Below, piece by piece: positions 1 to 12,521 of a stretch of 64,000 nt of DNA (the first letter of the stretch is position 1; each line of letters begins with the position of its first letter). The position numbers and the translations under genes were made by a program. The DNA is taken from NCBI GenBank assembly GCA_963565915.1, contig OY751486.1:3534001-3598000 (forward strand). The letters run 5' to 3'. The DNA is from Entoloma clypeatum. Lineage: Eukaryota > Basidiomycota > Agaricomycetes > Agaricales > Entolomataceae. The notes below the pieces were generated by a model, which had not been told where the DNA came from, searched no databases, and worked only from the letters and a program-made list of their open reading frames with translations.

Positions 1-2863
1 ACTGTAGAATCTCCTCGATAGTATTATGTACGTTCACGGAGTTGTCGTCCCAAGCCTTTGCCACCAATTGCACAGTGTTGTTCTAATAAAAGCATCATCA
101 GTCCTACTGTCCGCCAGCAATGCTCCTCGACAACATACTACAATGACTTTAGCAACCAAACCAGCAGGTTCATTCAAGATAAGGCCCTATACCGGCATCA
201 TTATATATCCAGTCTCAAGCAGGCGAATATAAAGCTCACAAAATGGTCTTTACTCAAGAACGAATGGGTGGGATCCGACTAGACAATCTCAAATCAGCAT
301 GATATATTGAAAGTAACACCTGATGGGCCTGACCGCCCGGGGATCGTTGAACACCTCGTACTGATCATGACTGTTGATTACCTCCCCAGATGCGGCCTGA
401 AGTCCGCTCGTGGTACTTTTCAGGATTGGTCTGAGGAAGGGCTAAAATGGATTTGTCAGATACCATCCATAAGTCGGACGAAAGATGAAAAACTTACATC
501 GAGCGTGGTGAGGACAAAAACTGCATATGATGAGATGAACAAGACGGAAGATTACCGAGAAAACACAAAAGGACCCACCAGCAATCGAGTCAGTGATCTT
601 CTCGAGCAGCGGTCCGAGCCCTGGAATCTTTTCTAAAAGAGGTTAACAACACCATAAGTCACCCACTCAATCTCAAGGAACCAACCACTTGCCAATCGTC
701 TTCGAAATCTTCTTCACAACTGCAACCAAAAACAATCAAGCTCCCTCACAGAAACAAAAGAAAAACTACCCACCCCCATCTCTCCACGTCAACACAGACC
801 AAAGCACAGAATGGAGCTCCTGTGGACTCATCTCCTCCGGCTTCTTCCCTCCCCCAGGTATCGGCGCTTGTTGCCCATACCCACCTCCACCCCCGCTACC
901 TCCATACCCACCATAGCCCCCTCCTGGTGGGCCCCCACCAACCCCAGCACTGGCCCTAATTCTCTCAATCGTCTCCATCTCCTGTGTCATTTCCCCCCCG
1001 GCCCCACCCGGGATGGTCGCAAACAGGCCCTTGAGGACGTCCCCCGGCCCGAGGGTGACCCCGCCTGGCCCAGAGCGCGTCTGAGACTGTGCGGTGGAGC
1101 GCGCTTTGTCGAGCTTTTGGTTGATATCGGTTACGGATGCCTGTGTGTGAGGGAGAGATAGGAGGAAGGGTTAGTGGTGGTGTGATGAGAGAAATGGCAA
1201 AGAGGGAGAAAGGGCTTACGGAGCTCTGCAAGTCGGATAGAGGTTGGGATTTTAATCAGTGGGATGACTTGGAAAATAGAAGTTACGAGCTTACGATGTG
1301 GTCGCCAGCCTCTGCGAAAGGGAGAAAAAAGGTATGAGCGCTTGAAATTGAACGTGTTGAATACGAGAGGACATACCACCCAATAACGAATGGAAGAAAT
1401 CATTCGACCCAAATGTTCCTACAAGAGTGCATACAGTCCATCACCATACCATCGTGAGTGAAAAAAAAACTGACCAGTGACGATCGGCGCGACCCACTGC
1501 CCGTTCGGCGCCTGCACTCTGACCTGATCACCGACATGCAGAAACACATCGGTGTACCCCATCTGCACCAGCGTGAGCTCGCAGAAGTTGGAATGGGCGG
1601 TAAAGTCTTCCAGGGTGTGCAGCTATTCCTTCCAGGTAAGATAGATGAGGGGAAGGGATGGAAAGGGTACTCACAGCAGTTCCAAGAAGCCGATAAGCCT
1701 CGTACTCGTCCTGTTTTTGCCCCTGCGAGCGGTGTTGCCGGCCGAGGTGGATGCACCGCTCGAGGGTACGCCGGACAAGGGCGCGAGAGGTGTCCCAGAG
1801 ACCTTGTTCTGATTGGATTTTTGATCAGCAAGGCAAGGCTGTGGGGCGGGGATGGATCATCACCGTTTGCAATGTAGTTCTTCATGCCAGTACGGGGGTC
1901 GATCTCGAGTTCCCTGGGCTAAGTACGGGGGGACTAAGTCCAGATGTAGAAAAAAGGGATGTAGATGGTGCATACATCGACGGGGCCACGGAGCGCGGGG
2001 TGATATTTCCTGGCGTCTTCGCCGTCGCCGTAGCCTTTGGGGTTGTCGATGTGTTCGACCTTTGGTAAGCGTGAGATTCGGTGCTCCCATCGAGAGAAGG
2101 AGGACATAAGCGCACCGGAAGGTAAACGCCAAGACGCTCAGGTGTGACTTCGAATTCATTCGTGGCATATCCGTGGGCCTGGGGAGAATGAGGGAAATGG
2201 ATATTGGTCGTGTGGGTGATTAACGGACCATGAATCCGAGAACCATAAGGAGATTTATGATAGTCTATCAAACAGTTAAAAATTGTTTCGATCGTGTGTC
2301 AAGTAAGGTTGACTTGCCTGCTGGGGCACCTTCTTTAGCGCTGCGATGTCCATGGCCTTGGAAAGTTTCATGTTCAGCGGAATTGTTTTCTTGGCAGCAT
2401 GAAATTTTGGTTAACCTGACTATAATCCCGAAGCCAATTTCTGAACAAAACAGACGATCAGGGATTGGACGGTCGGGATGCATGCGGCAGCGTACCCGAA
2501 ATAGACTCGTTTGATGTCAAGCCCGTTGAACTTGCTTCCCTTGGAGAGCATAGATGCAAGTGCGAAACCACCGCCAGTGCGCTTGATCAGCTGGGCCAGA
2601 GCATCTTCCTACATCGCGACAATCTATGAGCACTACTCGCGTCGTAAGAACATATAGAAACGCACGATATCGCCATGCCTAAACGCCTTGCCTTCCATAA
2701 AGGCAAAGCTGGGGATGCATTAGCGGGGCAAACGAGATTAGATGAGAGAGAGGGAGAGTCACGAGGGGATGTTTCCCGCTCCAAAGGCATAGACGCCATT
2801 TTGCGAGAGGCAAAATGCGAATATGAAGACGAGCAAAAAGAGGAGACTTGCGTTGCTTGGCAT
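1..2863 (-). CDS. het-C: Het-C family protein (3' end outside window)
   Basis: Homologue of the fungal Het-C protein, first known from heterokaryon incompatibility in Neurospora; the molecular role is poorly defined, and the family enters the secretory pathway. The start at 2863 opens a hydrophobic signal peptide (MPSNASLLFLLVF...) followed by the family-typical AFGAGNIPS. Spliced exons then give HGDIEDALAQLIKRTGGGF, KRVYFGNWLRDYSQA, HGYATNEFEVTPERLGVYLP, HIDNPKGYGDGEDARKY, TLEDFTAHSNFCEL and MGYTDVFLHVGDQV. A glycine-rich block lies near 870-950, then SPQELHSVLWSVLTWRD. The frame continues through EKIPGLGPLLEKI and FLRPILKSTTSGLQAASGE to AWDDNSVNVHNTIEEILQ at the window edge, so the C-terminus is missing here. 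Introns 1 (2762-2709) and 2 (2665-2609) are GT-AG. The one before EKIPGL appears to be GC-AG (donor TTGGCAAGT). It is divergent from the G3BP-like gene across about 440 bp. Confidence 0.88.
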
Positions 2864-3303
2864 ATCTGGGGGAGATAACGCTGGTTGGGTTCAAACTGAC
2901 TTTATCGGCGCATAGGTGGCTGTGTTTCCTTTTCCGGTCGTGGGCGGTGTTGACTACGGGCCTTGCACAGGTCTCACCGCATGAGACACCGGAATGAAAA
3001 ATTGAAAAATGAAAAAAAAAGAGAGCAGATGTGGGAGGGTGGTTGATTAGATGTGCTACATACTGTAAACTCTGGAGGGAATTTTGAAGGGCCACACTTG
3101 GTTGATGGGAATTGCCGAACCGTCAGCGGCTGGGAATGAATTTTTTGAGGTGCTTTTCTCTTTGCCCACACTCTACCCTCGTCGCGCTCGCGGTCGTCTT
3201 GCTCTCTCTGTGCTGTACGATTTAGACTTTCTCTCTCCGTTTAATACTTCATGTAAGGAGATCCATTATCACTCATATCAATACTAATCTCCTTTCTTTC
3301 AGC
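2864..3303. promoter_or_regulatory. Shared divergent promoter region, Het-C / G3BP-like gene
   Basis: This stretch between two divergent start codons has no ORF supported by family conservation. A GTAAGG site near 3254 and a TTTCAG just before the ATG at 3304 suggest a short intron in the 5' UTR of the plus-strand gene. No TATA box is evident. Confidence 0.5.
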
Positions 3304-5054
3304 ATGACAAATTCTCCTGCCACCACCACCACCACGCCCGTCGTCCCGTCTGAAGTCGGTTGGCAGTTTGTTCCCCAATATTACACCTTTGTCAACAAAC
3401 AGCCCCATCGTTTGCACTGTTTCTACACAAAAGCCTCCACCTTCATTCACGGCACCGAGGGAGAGGATGGCAAGCCTTGCCACGGTCAACAGGCAGCTTT
3501 TTCTTCCTCACAAAATCCATCCAAATCACTCACTTTTCTGGCAGGAAATCCACAACAAGATCACCTCTATCGGCTTCCAGGACTGTAAGGTCTTCATCCA
3601 CTCCGTCGACGCCCAGGCTTCTGCTGCCGGCGGTATCATCATACAGGTCATCGGCGAAATGTCCAACCACGGCGACCCTTGGCGCAAATTTGCCCAAACC
3701 TTCTTCCTTGCTGAGCAGCCTGGCGGCTACTTTGTCCTCAACGACATCTTCCGCTTCCTCAAGGAAGAAACTGCCGAGAGCGACGAAGGCGAGGCTGAAA
3801 CCGACGTCCCTGCACCTGCCACTGCACCCGTCACAGAGCCCGTCGCCGTGGCTTCGCCCGTTCCTGCCGCGCTCGAGCTTATCCCAGAGCCCCCCCGTGA
3901 GCCCTCGCCCCCTCCTGCACCCCCAGTCGCCGCACCCACCCCCGTGCTCGCTGCGCCCCCTCCTCCCGTAGAGGAAGCCCCTACCACCGATGTCCCCGAG
4001 CCACCCACTATCATCCAGACCCCAACTCCCGCCCCAGAACCCGCCGTCCCTGTCGTCACTCAGCAGCCCAACGGTATCCACACCCCTGAGCCTGAGAACG
4101 TTGCACCCGTCCCTGCCATTGCCGAAGAATCGCCAGCGTCGGAACCCGTTCCTCTCCCTGCCACACCCACTTTGCCGGCGGCAACGACTCCCACACCCCC
4201 TCCCGCTCCTGTACCTGCTGCTGCTGCACCACAAGTACCGCCGGTTCCTCCTTCCGCCTCTGCTCCGTCCCCTGCCCCCGCTCCTGTCCCCGCTGGTCCC
4301 CGCTCATGGGCCTCCCTCGCCGCCTCCAACTCCAAAAAATGGGGCGCCGCCGTCGCCCAAGAGTCCCGCGGTGTGACCGAGACCCCCGTCACGCCCGTCT
4401 CCAGCGGCACACAAACCCCGCCCAGCGGCGGCCCGGGCCCCCGTGGCCCCCCTTACCACCACCAACATCAACATCAGCACCAACACCACCAGCACCACGG
4501 TCCAGGCGGGCCCAGCCACCCCCACCCCGCGTACCTCGCCGCGCAGAGCCTCACCATCGCTCAGGTGTTCGTCAAGGTCCGTCCATTCCCCTTTGCTTCT
4601 TCCCTTCCAAAAAAGACGTAATAGACTGACATGGAAAAAAAAACAGGGCGTAACAGAACCCATCTCCAACACCGCCCTGACCAACGTTCTCGTAAACCGC
4701 TTCGGTCCCATCAAGGACCTCGATATCGTGCGCAGCAAGGCGTGCGCGTTTCTCGAGTTCCTCTCACTCGACGCCGCCAAGCGCGCCATCATCGCGTCGC
4801 TCCCGCAGTCCCAGGGCGGCGAGGGTGGGATATGGATCGACGTCGGCGGGGAAGCTGGCACGGTCAGGATCTCGGTTGAGACGAAGAAGGAGCGTGGGGA
4901 TCGGCCGGTCAGTCGGCCGAGGGGCGGGCCACCTCCGGTTGTCAATGGTGAGGGAGGTGGCAGGGGTGCTGGACAGGGCTCGTATGTCAGGGGTGCTGGA
5001 CGCGGTGGGCCTGGAGGGAGGGGACGCGGGGGTGTGCATGTTGGGCCCAAGTAG
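3304..5054 (+). CDS. G3BP/Bre5-like protein: NTF2-like domain plus RRM and RGG tail
   Basis: G3BP-type RNA-binding protein; in other fungi and animals this family acts in stress granules and as cofactor (Bre5) of a ubiquitin protease. Exon 1 (3304-3492) encodes the first half of an NTF2-like domain (WQFVPQYYTFVNKQPHRLHC, FIHGTEGEDGKPCHGQQ). Exon 2 (3545-4576) completes it (EIHNKITSIGFQDCKVFIH, QVIGEMSNHGDPWRKFAQTF, GYFVLNDIFRFLKEE) and continues as a long Pro/Ala-rich linker and a His/Gln run (HQHQHQHQ near 4460). Exon 3 (4647-5054) holds the RRM (ISNTALTNVLVNRFGPI, ACAFLEFLSLDAAKRAI) and an RGG-rich C-terminus. Intron 1 (3493-3544, 52 nt) keeps the domain in frame only with a GC donor (CAG|GCAGCT), so it is read as GC-AG. 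Intron 2 (4577-4646) is GT-AG. Confidence 0.9.
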
Positions 5055-5710
5055 TTGACTTTTTTTTGTATTGGTGTGTGTGTGTGTATATTGGCTTTCT
5101 TCGTTGCACCTCTTGTTCTTTTCTTCGACAAAAAGCTTTTCTGCAACCCATTCCTTTTTGCATTTTCGTTTGTCTTTTTTTTTGTGTGTGCGTGTGGGAC
5201 ATGTTATTGTGTTCCTTGCTCATGATTTTCCATGCTCGTTGCCCTTTCGTAGTATGTAGGAAAACAAAGAAAACACTTTGTTAATTTGTGACTGGATCCC
5301 ATGAACCCCATGAATCATGCATGCTCAATCAAGAAGTGTACAAACGAATAGCGCCTGTCAAGACTTCAGTTATCCAAGTATGGGAATACATCATCCAGGA
5401 AGAAAGGAGCGGAACGAAGACGCATAACGATGCCCCTTTTATGGATACACCAGGAGAGGATACACCACCCCATAAGTTACATAGAATATCGGTGTCTTTT
5501 TGAATTTCGTGTTCCTTCCGAAGAGATGGTACAGCATAGTAGAGTGATTTGAAGGGTACGATATAATTTGGATGATGTTGCTGAGCACCAAAAACAACAG
5601 TCAGTAACTATAAATATTGATCAACGTCAGATGAAGAACCAGGATGTAGTCAATACTCACGTTAAACGAACGAACAACAAATCAAGACGTCTTCTACAAC
5701 AACGAAAGCT
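5055..5710. other. Intergenic region between convergent genes
   Basis: This separates the G3BP-like stop (5054) from the MAP kinase stop (5711) and should contain both 3' UTRs. It begins with a T-rich and GT-repeat tract (about 5059-5090). No conserved coding signal is seen. Confidence 0.6.
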
Positions 5711-7284
<1,574 letters not shown>

Positions 7285-8089
7285 CGCGGTCGACGATGAA
7301 GGGAGGATGTTGGGGAGAAGAAAGGGATGGAGACAACAACCTGGACAGATATAGAAAAAAAAGATGGAACAACAAACCTTCCTTTGGAAAGAGTCCGGCA
7401 ACCCACGATGGCCACAACACCCATCATCGTTGTATGTATTTCCTCCTCTTCAAAGTTTGGTTACTTACCTCCTTGGTTACTTCCATATCACCATAGTAAT
7501 AATGGGGTTATAATTGCTCCTTGGCGAGTGGCAACCAATCCGCAATCTCACTTGTCTGTATCACTCGCCTTGTGGGGGTCTGGGATACCTAATACTGTGG
7601 CTTGGGCCCATAAGTATGCATTGACAATGGTGTCGATGATTGCAAACGACCCCGGTTCAAAATGCAGCCGAAGGGAAAGTATTGAAGGTATATGTACATT
7701 CTAAGAACATCTGACTATGTAATAGTGCAGTGCTGCCTGATATCCGACCCTCGCAGATGCTATATTCAAGGTGGAGCGTGCATCTTTCTGGTGACGGGGT
7801 CGCATCGATCTACCGGAAGAACTTGGCAAACAGTGTCCGACATCAGGTGTCCGAGATGAATGCGAGTAGTTCCAGGAGTAACGACAAGCCACTCTCGTTT
7901 CCTTGTGGCGGGAAATACCTAGGGAGGAATCATGACGCAATTGGCCACCAGATTGTGAGCGAGTCAATGCTTCGCACATCGCACCAGACGAGATTGCGAG
8001 ACGAGACAGCTACGAACTTACGCCTACTCCTCTACCACGACCCGACAAGGTACCGCCTCCCACGATTGCCACTCACTCAGGATACAGGC

Positions 8090-9230
8090 GATACCCACTC
8101 CCTCCCCCTCACGTCGTCGGCGCCGAGGCGGCTACCACCAGCTGCACCACCACTCCCACCACGCCACGTCGACGACGACGACGCGCACGGCTGCACGGGC
8201 CTCCCACTTCACGTCCTTGGCAACGAGGTGACTGCACCACCACTTCCACGACTTCACGGCTGCACCACCACTCTTACGACACATCAAAGCTGCACCACAC
8301 CTCACCACCTTACGTCGTCGTCGACGACGCACCACTGCACCTTCACGTTGTGGGCGACAGGAGCGAGACGGCTGCCCGACGAGGCCCACCACTCCATCTC
8401 GTCGACGAGGAGATGAGAGGGTTGCACTACGACACCTGCACCCACGATCACTCGGTCGACGACGAGACACAACGGCCGCACCAGGCCCACTACATCACGT
8501 CGTCCACAACAAGACAATATGGCTGCACCATACCAAACCACCTCGTCGTCGATGGAAAGACGAGACGGCTGCACCAACAGCCCCACCAGCATTACGTCGT
8601 CGACGAAACGGAATGGCGGCACCACTCCCAGACTACCTTGTCTACAACAGGACGACACGGGGGGATGGGACGGCTGCACCAGGACACCACCACACCCTCC
8701 GTGGTCGAAGGAGCGACACAGCTGCAGCGGGAGACCCACCACGCCCTCCATCGTCGAAGGAGCGACGCAGCTGCACTAGGAGACCCACCACTCCATTACT
8801 TCAACGAGACGCCAGGAGGCCCACCACACCTGGGTTAGCATCGTCGACGACACGGTTGCAGAAGCAGCGCCTCCAGACACCCCACCGGCATTTCGTCGAC
8901 GACGAGACAGCACCACCACCACCACCACCACCACCACCACCACCACCACCACACCTCCCACCACATCTCGTCGCCGACGACACGGCTTTACCAGCTGCAC
9001 GACCGGTGCACCACCACCAACACGACGACACGGCTGTATGAGCTGCACGACCACACCTCACGCCGTCGACGATGACACGCCACGGCTGCACCACTACACG
9101 ACCACTTGCATTTCGTCGTCATCGATGACACACCACGGCAGCAGCAGCAGCACCACCACACCTCCCACAGCATATCGTTGACGAAGACACGAGATGGGAA
9201 CACCATGCATTTTGATGGCAACATGGCTGT
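8090..9230. repeat. Degenerate minisatellite alternating CAC-rich and GTCGTCGACGACG blocks
   Basis: A loose unit of roughly 45-60 bp recurs many times. It combines a CCACCACTCCA-like part, the palindromic core CGTCGTCGACGACG, and GAGACGGCTGCACCA. Spacing and sequence are too variable for a fixed unit length by eye. The block is almost stop-free in several frames on both strands, which explains the overlapping ORFs. Confidence 0.75.
8909..8955. repeat. (CAC)n microsatellite
   Basis: An essentially uninterrupted run of CAC/ACC triplets inside the larger degenerate minisatellite. It would be expected to vary in length between strains. Confidence 0.9.
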
Positions 9231-9615
9231 ACCAGCTGCACAACTGGAGCTTTCACTGTGAGATACAGAACATTGACAGAGGACCAAAGAAAGGATTTTT
9301 GTATGCAGGCATTAACTGATGCAGATATTCAAGTTACCTCGAGATGGGCTCATATTTCTTCAACTTCTTGATGTGTTTTCTGGGCCCTCAGGGGGTGAAA
9401 TGTGCCACAAATCCCCAGAAAATGTTCATTGTTGAGAAATCCTAACTTTTTGTAGCCAGAACCAGTACCTTGCACTCAAGAACCTATAGAATTCATTGCC
9501 ATGTGATGGATGAGATCAATGAGAGCCAATGATCATTCTCATAGGGCCACTCTAGGCACTCATGGACCAATACATTAATGACTACTAAGACCATTATACA
9601 CAGACTATACAGTGT

Positions 9616-10802
9616 CTACACACTAATATGAAATCCTTGGCTCAAGTCCTCTGCGACTTGATGTTCAAAGAGCCTATCAACAATTTCCAGCTCCAGCCGC
9701 TCTTTACCCTCGACGCTTCCCCAGATCTCTTGTCTCGACAGATCAAAGCCACCATCACTAAACGCATCCTCGTAGTCCCAGGTTGGCTCTCCTGCACCTT
9801 TCATATGTTTCAGGACGCCCTGCAGGAAATGGTCGCGGAAGAGCTTGTCCAGCGGGCGGATTGTCGGGTCCACAATATGATCAAGGTGAAGGGTCAAACC
9901 GTGCACATGGTCTAAGCCATTGATGAATCCGGTGATGCGATAATTGTCCTAAGGTTTAGGAATTCAAATCAGTAGACGAGACATCCCAACACTCACGTCA
10001 GGGTTGACACCAAACTCATAATTATCCCACATATCGTGCAGGTCACTTCGTAACAAGAACACATTTTGCACAGAGTCGATTTTTGAATAACCACCAACGT
10101 CCGATGCAGGCGCAGTATCAGTGATGAGGTGATGGAACTGTTTTCTTACCCACTGGAGAGCCAAGAAACATTGGTCAGCGACGATGCGACTAGCTAAACT
10201 CACTTCGTGAACGTGGGCACGAGGAAATATGTGGGCGGCCTTCAGCGGACTCCATGTAGCGAATCTCTGCCCCGTGACCAAGCATTTCCCATCCCTCTCT
10301 CGTGTCCGGTTATGGTAGTGTTCCCGCTGAGTCTTACTTTTAGAGATCATTCTATGTGTCAGCGGCAGAGGACTCACCCGAGCCGGTGTGTCAGAATGGG
10401 TGGGTTGGCGGATACGTGCTCTCTCTTCGGTCATTTTAACTGGCAAGGGGCTGCCGTCTGGAGCGCCGTGAATACGTTGTCATAAAACTGATACAGAAGT
10501 TGCGTACCTTCTCGAAGCAGGATATAGTCCCCTGGGGGGACTATCTCAGAATCAAGTGACCGCTGCCCTCCGTGACGGTTTGGACCAGTTTCGTCGAGAT
10601 CAAAAACCGCCCAGTGCTGCTCCGTCTGGATGAAAGAATTCAACCACAACGAAAAAGTGGTCCAAGAGACTGAACCATATTGCCAGAAGCCTGGAATCCG
10701 TGAGCAGGGTCTGACGTCCGCCGATGTGGTCGATGCCTCACCCGCAATCACGTTCCCGTCGAAATCGTGCAATATCACATTACGTCTCGGTAGAAGGGAC
10801 AT
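9616..10802 (-). CDS. HNH endonuclease-domain protein
   Basis: The protein carries the HNH-type motif common in agaricomycete predicted proteins of unknown role: RDGKCLVTGQ, then WSPLKAAHIFPRAH, then SVQNVFLLRSDLHDMWDNYE, matching the Cys/His metal-binding and catalytic layout of the HNH_2 group. The N-terminal exon starts at the ATG at 10802 (MSLLPRRNVILHDFDGN). Three short GT-AG introns are supported by frame: one joins LLRE to DGSPLPVKMTEE (about 49 nt), one joins DTPAR to REHYHNRTRE (about 51 nt), and one follows HVHE. The C-terminal exon (GLDHVHGLTLHLDHIVDP ... LSQGFHISV) ends at 9616. Nuclease activity is inferred only. It is divergent from SEC62 with 203 bp between starts. Confidence 0.8.
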
Positions 10803-11005
10803 CAAAAAATGGCTAGACGAGGACGGAGCTCACGTGTGACGTTTACGACGGAGTATCGAAGTCGGACAAACCTCGGAATGGCCATGTGGCAGTGCTGAGG
10901 TCAGACGTGTTCGCGCCAGCTCATCAGCTCCGCCCTAAATAAACACTTCTTGGATTCACACTACGTTTAACTTAATTGGTCTTTACAGCGTCCAACACAC
11001 CATTC

Positions 11006-11920
11006 ATGGACCAACAACTCAAAGCTCCCCCCGAAATTCGAAATGTCGCCCAGTTTCTTAGAGGCGGAGGGTCCGACTTGAAGGGCCGAGTAGGCGCACT
11101 GAACGGAAAACGCCTTGACTATTTCAAAGGTTCGTTTCTTTAAGACCTCCTCTTACCACCAACCCCACCTCACCTCATTTTAGGCAAATCCGCGATCAAA
11201 GCTCTCCTATCGCCCGCGTACAAAAAACAAAAAGGGGTCCCACCCGTCAATGACGAAGCCCAAGCCCTCGCAATTCTACAGGCCGTCAACGCATTCGCCT
11301 TCTTCCTCCGTGTCCAGCGCGGTGGCCCCTCCGGCTCCTCAGCCTCCTCCCCGAAAAATCTCCAGATCATCCAAGAACAGATGTTCGCTCCCGATGAATA
11401 CTATGCCTGGTTCTTCGAAGGTTCACAATGGACTACGTACGCCGGTGGGCTTCTCATGGTCATCATCCTCTTTGCGGGCGTGATGTTCCCGCTCTGGCCG
11501 CCATTCATGAGGCAGGGAGTCTGGTATCTGAGTATCGGAATGCTCGGTGTCTTGGGTCTTTTCTTTGCCCTCGCCATCGTTCGACTCATCTTCTACGTCA
11601 TCACCATCGTCGTGGCAAGCCCAGGAATCTGGATATTCCCCCAACTCTTTGCAGATGTCGGATTTGTATGTCGCTCGCACTCGCAATCTCTTCCCGCTCA
11701 CAGAGCTCATTGATGTTTCTAGGTCGAATCATTCATTCCTCTGTGGGAATGGGATCTGCCCAAGAAAAAGTCGAAGAAGAGGAAGGGCGACAGAAAGGAG
11801 AAGGGGAAAGCCGTTTCGACAAATGGCGGTGGTGCTTCCATTCATGAAGCAGACGACGACGATTCACAGATCCGTCGTCGTACAGCCACAGTCCAGGAAG
11901 TGCCAGATCAAGACGCGTAG
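11006..11920 (+). CDS. SEC62: Sec62, ER protein-translocation subunit
   Basis: Sec62 is a membrane subunit of the Sec62/Sec63 complex that supports post-translational import into the endoplasmic reticulum. Exon 1 (11006-11129) gives MDQQLKAPPEIRNVAQFLR and the conserved KGRVGALNGKRLDYFKG. Exon 2 (11184-11665) gives FAFFLRVQRG, MFAPDEYYAWFFEGSQ and two hydrophobic segments (LLMVIILFAGVMFPLWPP and YLSIGMLGVLGLFFALAIV), then IWIFPQLFADVGF. Exon 3 (11723-11920) gives ESFIPLWEWDLPKKKSKK and a basic then acidic cytosolic tail ending VPDQDA. Both introns (54 and 57 nt) are GT-AG. Length and order fit the fungal family. Confidence 0.93.
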
Positions 11921-12521
11921 TTCTTTTTTACTTCTCTGGTTCTGTCGATGTATATCTCTTCCGTTTTCAAGTCGCCCCTCATACAAACCTCGCGATTACA
12001 CCTACACCTTATAGTCAATCTATAGATGCAACACTCACGATTCCTTGCCGTTGCGAGTGAATGGTGGTGGGTTTATTGCAATACCACGAAACATTTTTTC
12101 TTTCAGTGCCGCACCCCTCTCTCTTGGTTTTGTCATGTCCACTGACCTTGGATCTTTACTTTGAATCCATTCCCAACGAATATTCTAAAGATTCTTGCCC
12201 ATACGTCGCCTGTTTTATTCTTATGCATTCTTCCTTGTCTACAATTTACTATTTGGACAAGTACAACGACTGGTGATTAGGTTACGGTAATTGATTCTAC
12301 AGTGATTGAATGAAAGGTTGCGAAGGATGCAACAGTCTGGTATCGTAGAGTTGCCTGAAGAGTTGTTTATGGAGGAGTGGCCGTCTATGAGGTCTAAGTC
12401 GGCACAAAAGACAGTATATGATGAGGGCGTGCGCAGAAGGAGGATAGCGATGATTAACAGAATTTGAAGATGACTTGAAATCTTGATGACGCGAACGAAA
12501 GATCCGTAAAAAGGCTTACGC
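11921..12521. other. Intergenic region, convergent SEC62 and ABC transporter
   Basis: This contains the 3' ends of both genes. Open frames here (for example the start of the minus ORF 12239-12841) are non-coding or in the wrong frame relative to the transporter. No RNA gene is recognised. Confidence 0.55.

Larger units (their letters stand above)
7285..9615. other. Gene-free stretch upstream of MAP kinase
   Basis: About 2.3 kb between the MAP kinase start and the HNH gene stop. The first ~800 bp should include the MAP kinase promoter. The block 8090-9230 is a degenerate repeat described separately. Long ORFs on both strands here (for example 7730-8416 plus, 8302-8751 minus) come from the stop-poor repeat and match no family I know. 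Confidence 0.6.

Noticed and set aside
1..640. Plus-strand ORFs (for example 307-636) as small genes
   Set aside because: They are antisense to Het-C exons; the minus strand carries conserved Het-C sequence through this region up to the window edge.
3530..5146. Long minus-strand ORFs opposite the G3BP-like gene (234 and 280 codons)
   Set aside because: They mirror the GC- and Pro-codon-rich linker and RGG tail of the plus-strand gene and show no independent family.
7730..9287. ORFs of 90-228 codons on both strands
   Set aside because: They come from the stop-poor degenerate minisatellite, overlap in many frames and have repetitive composition.
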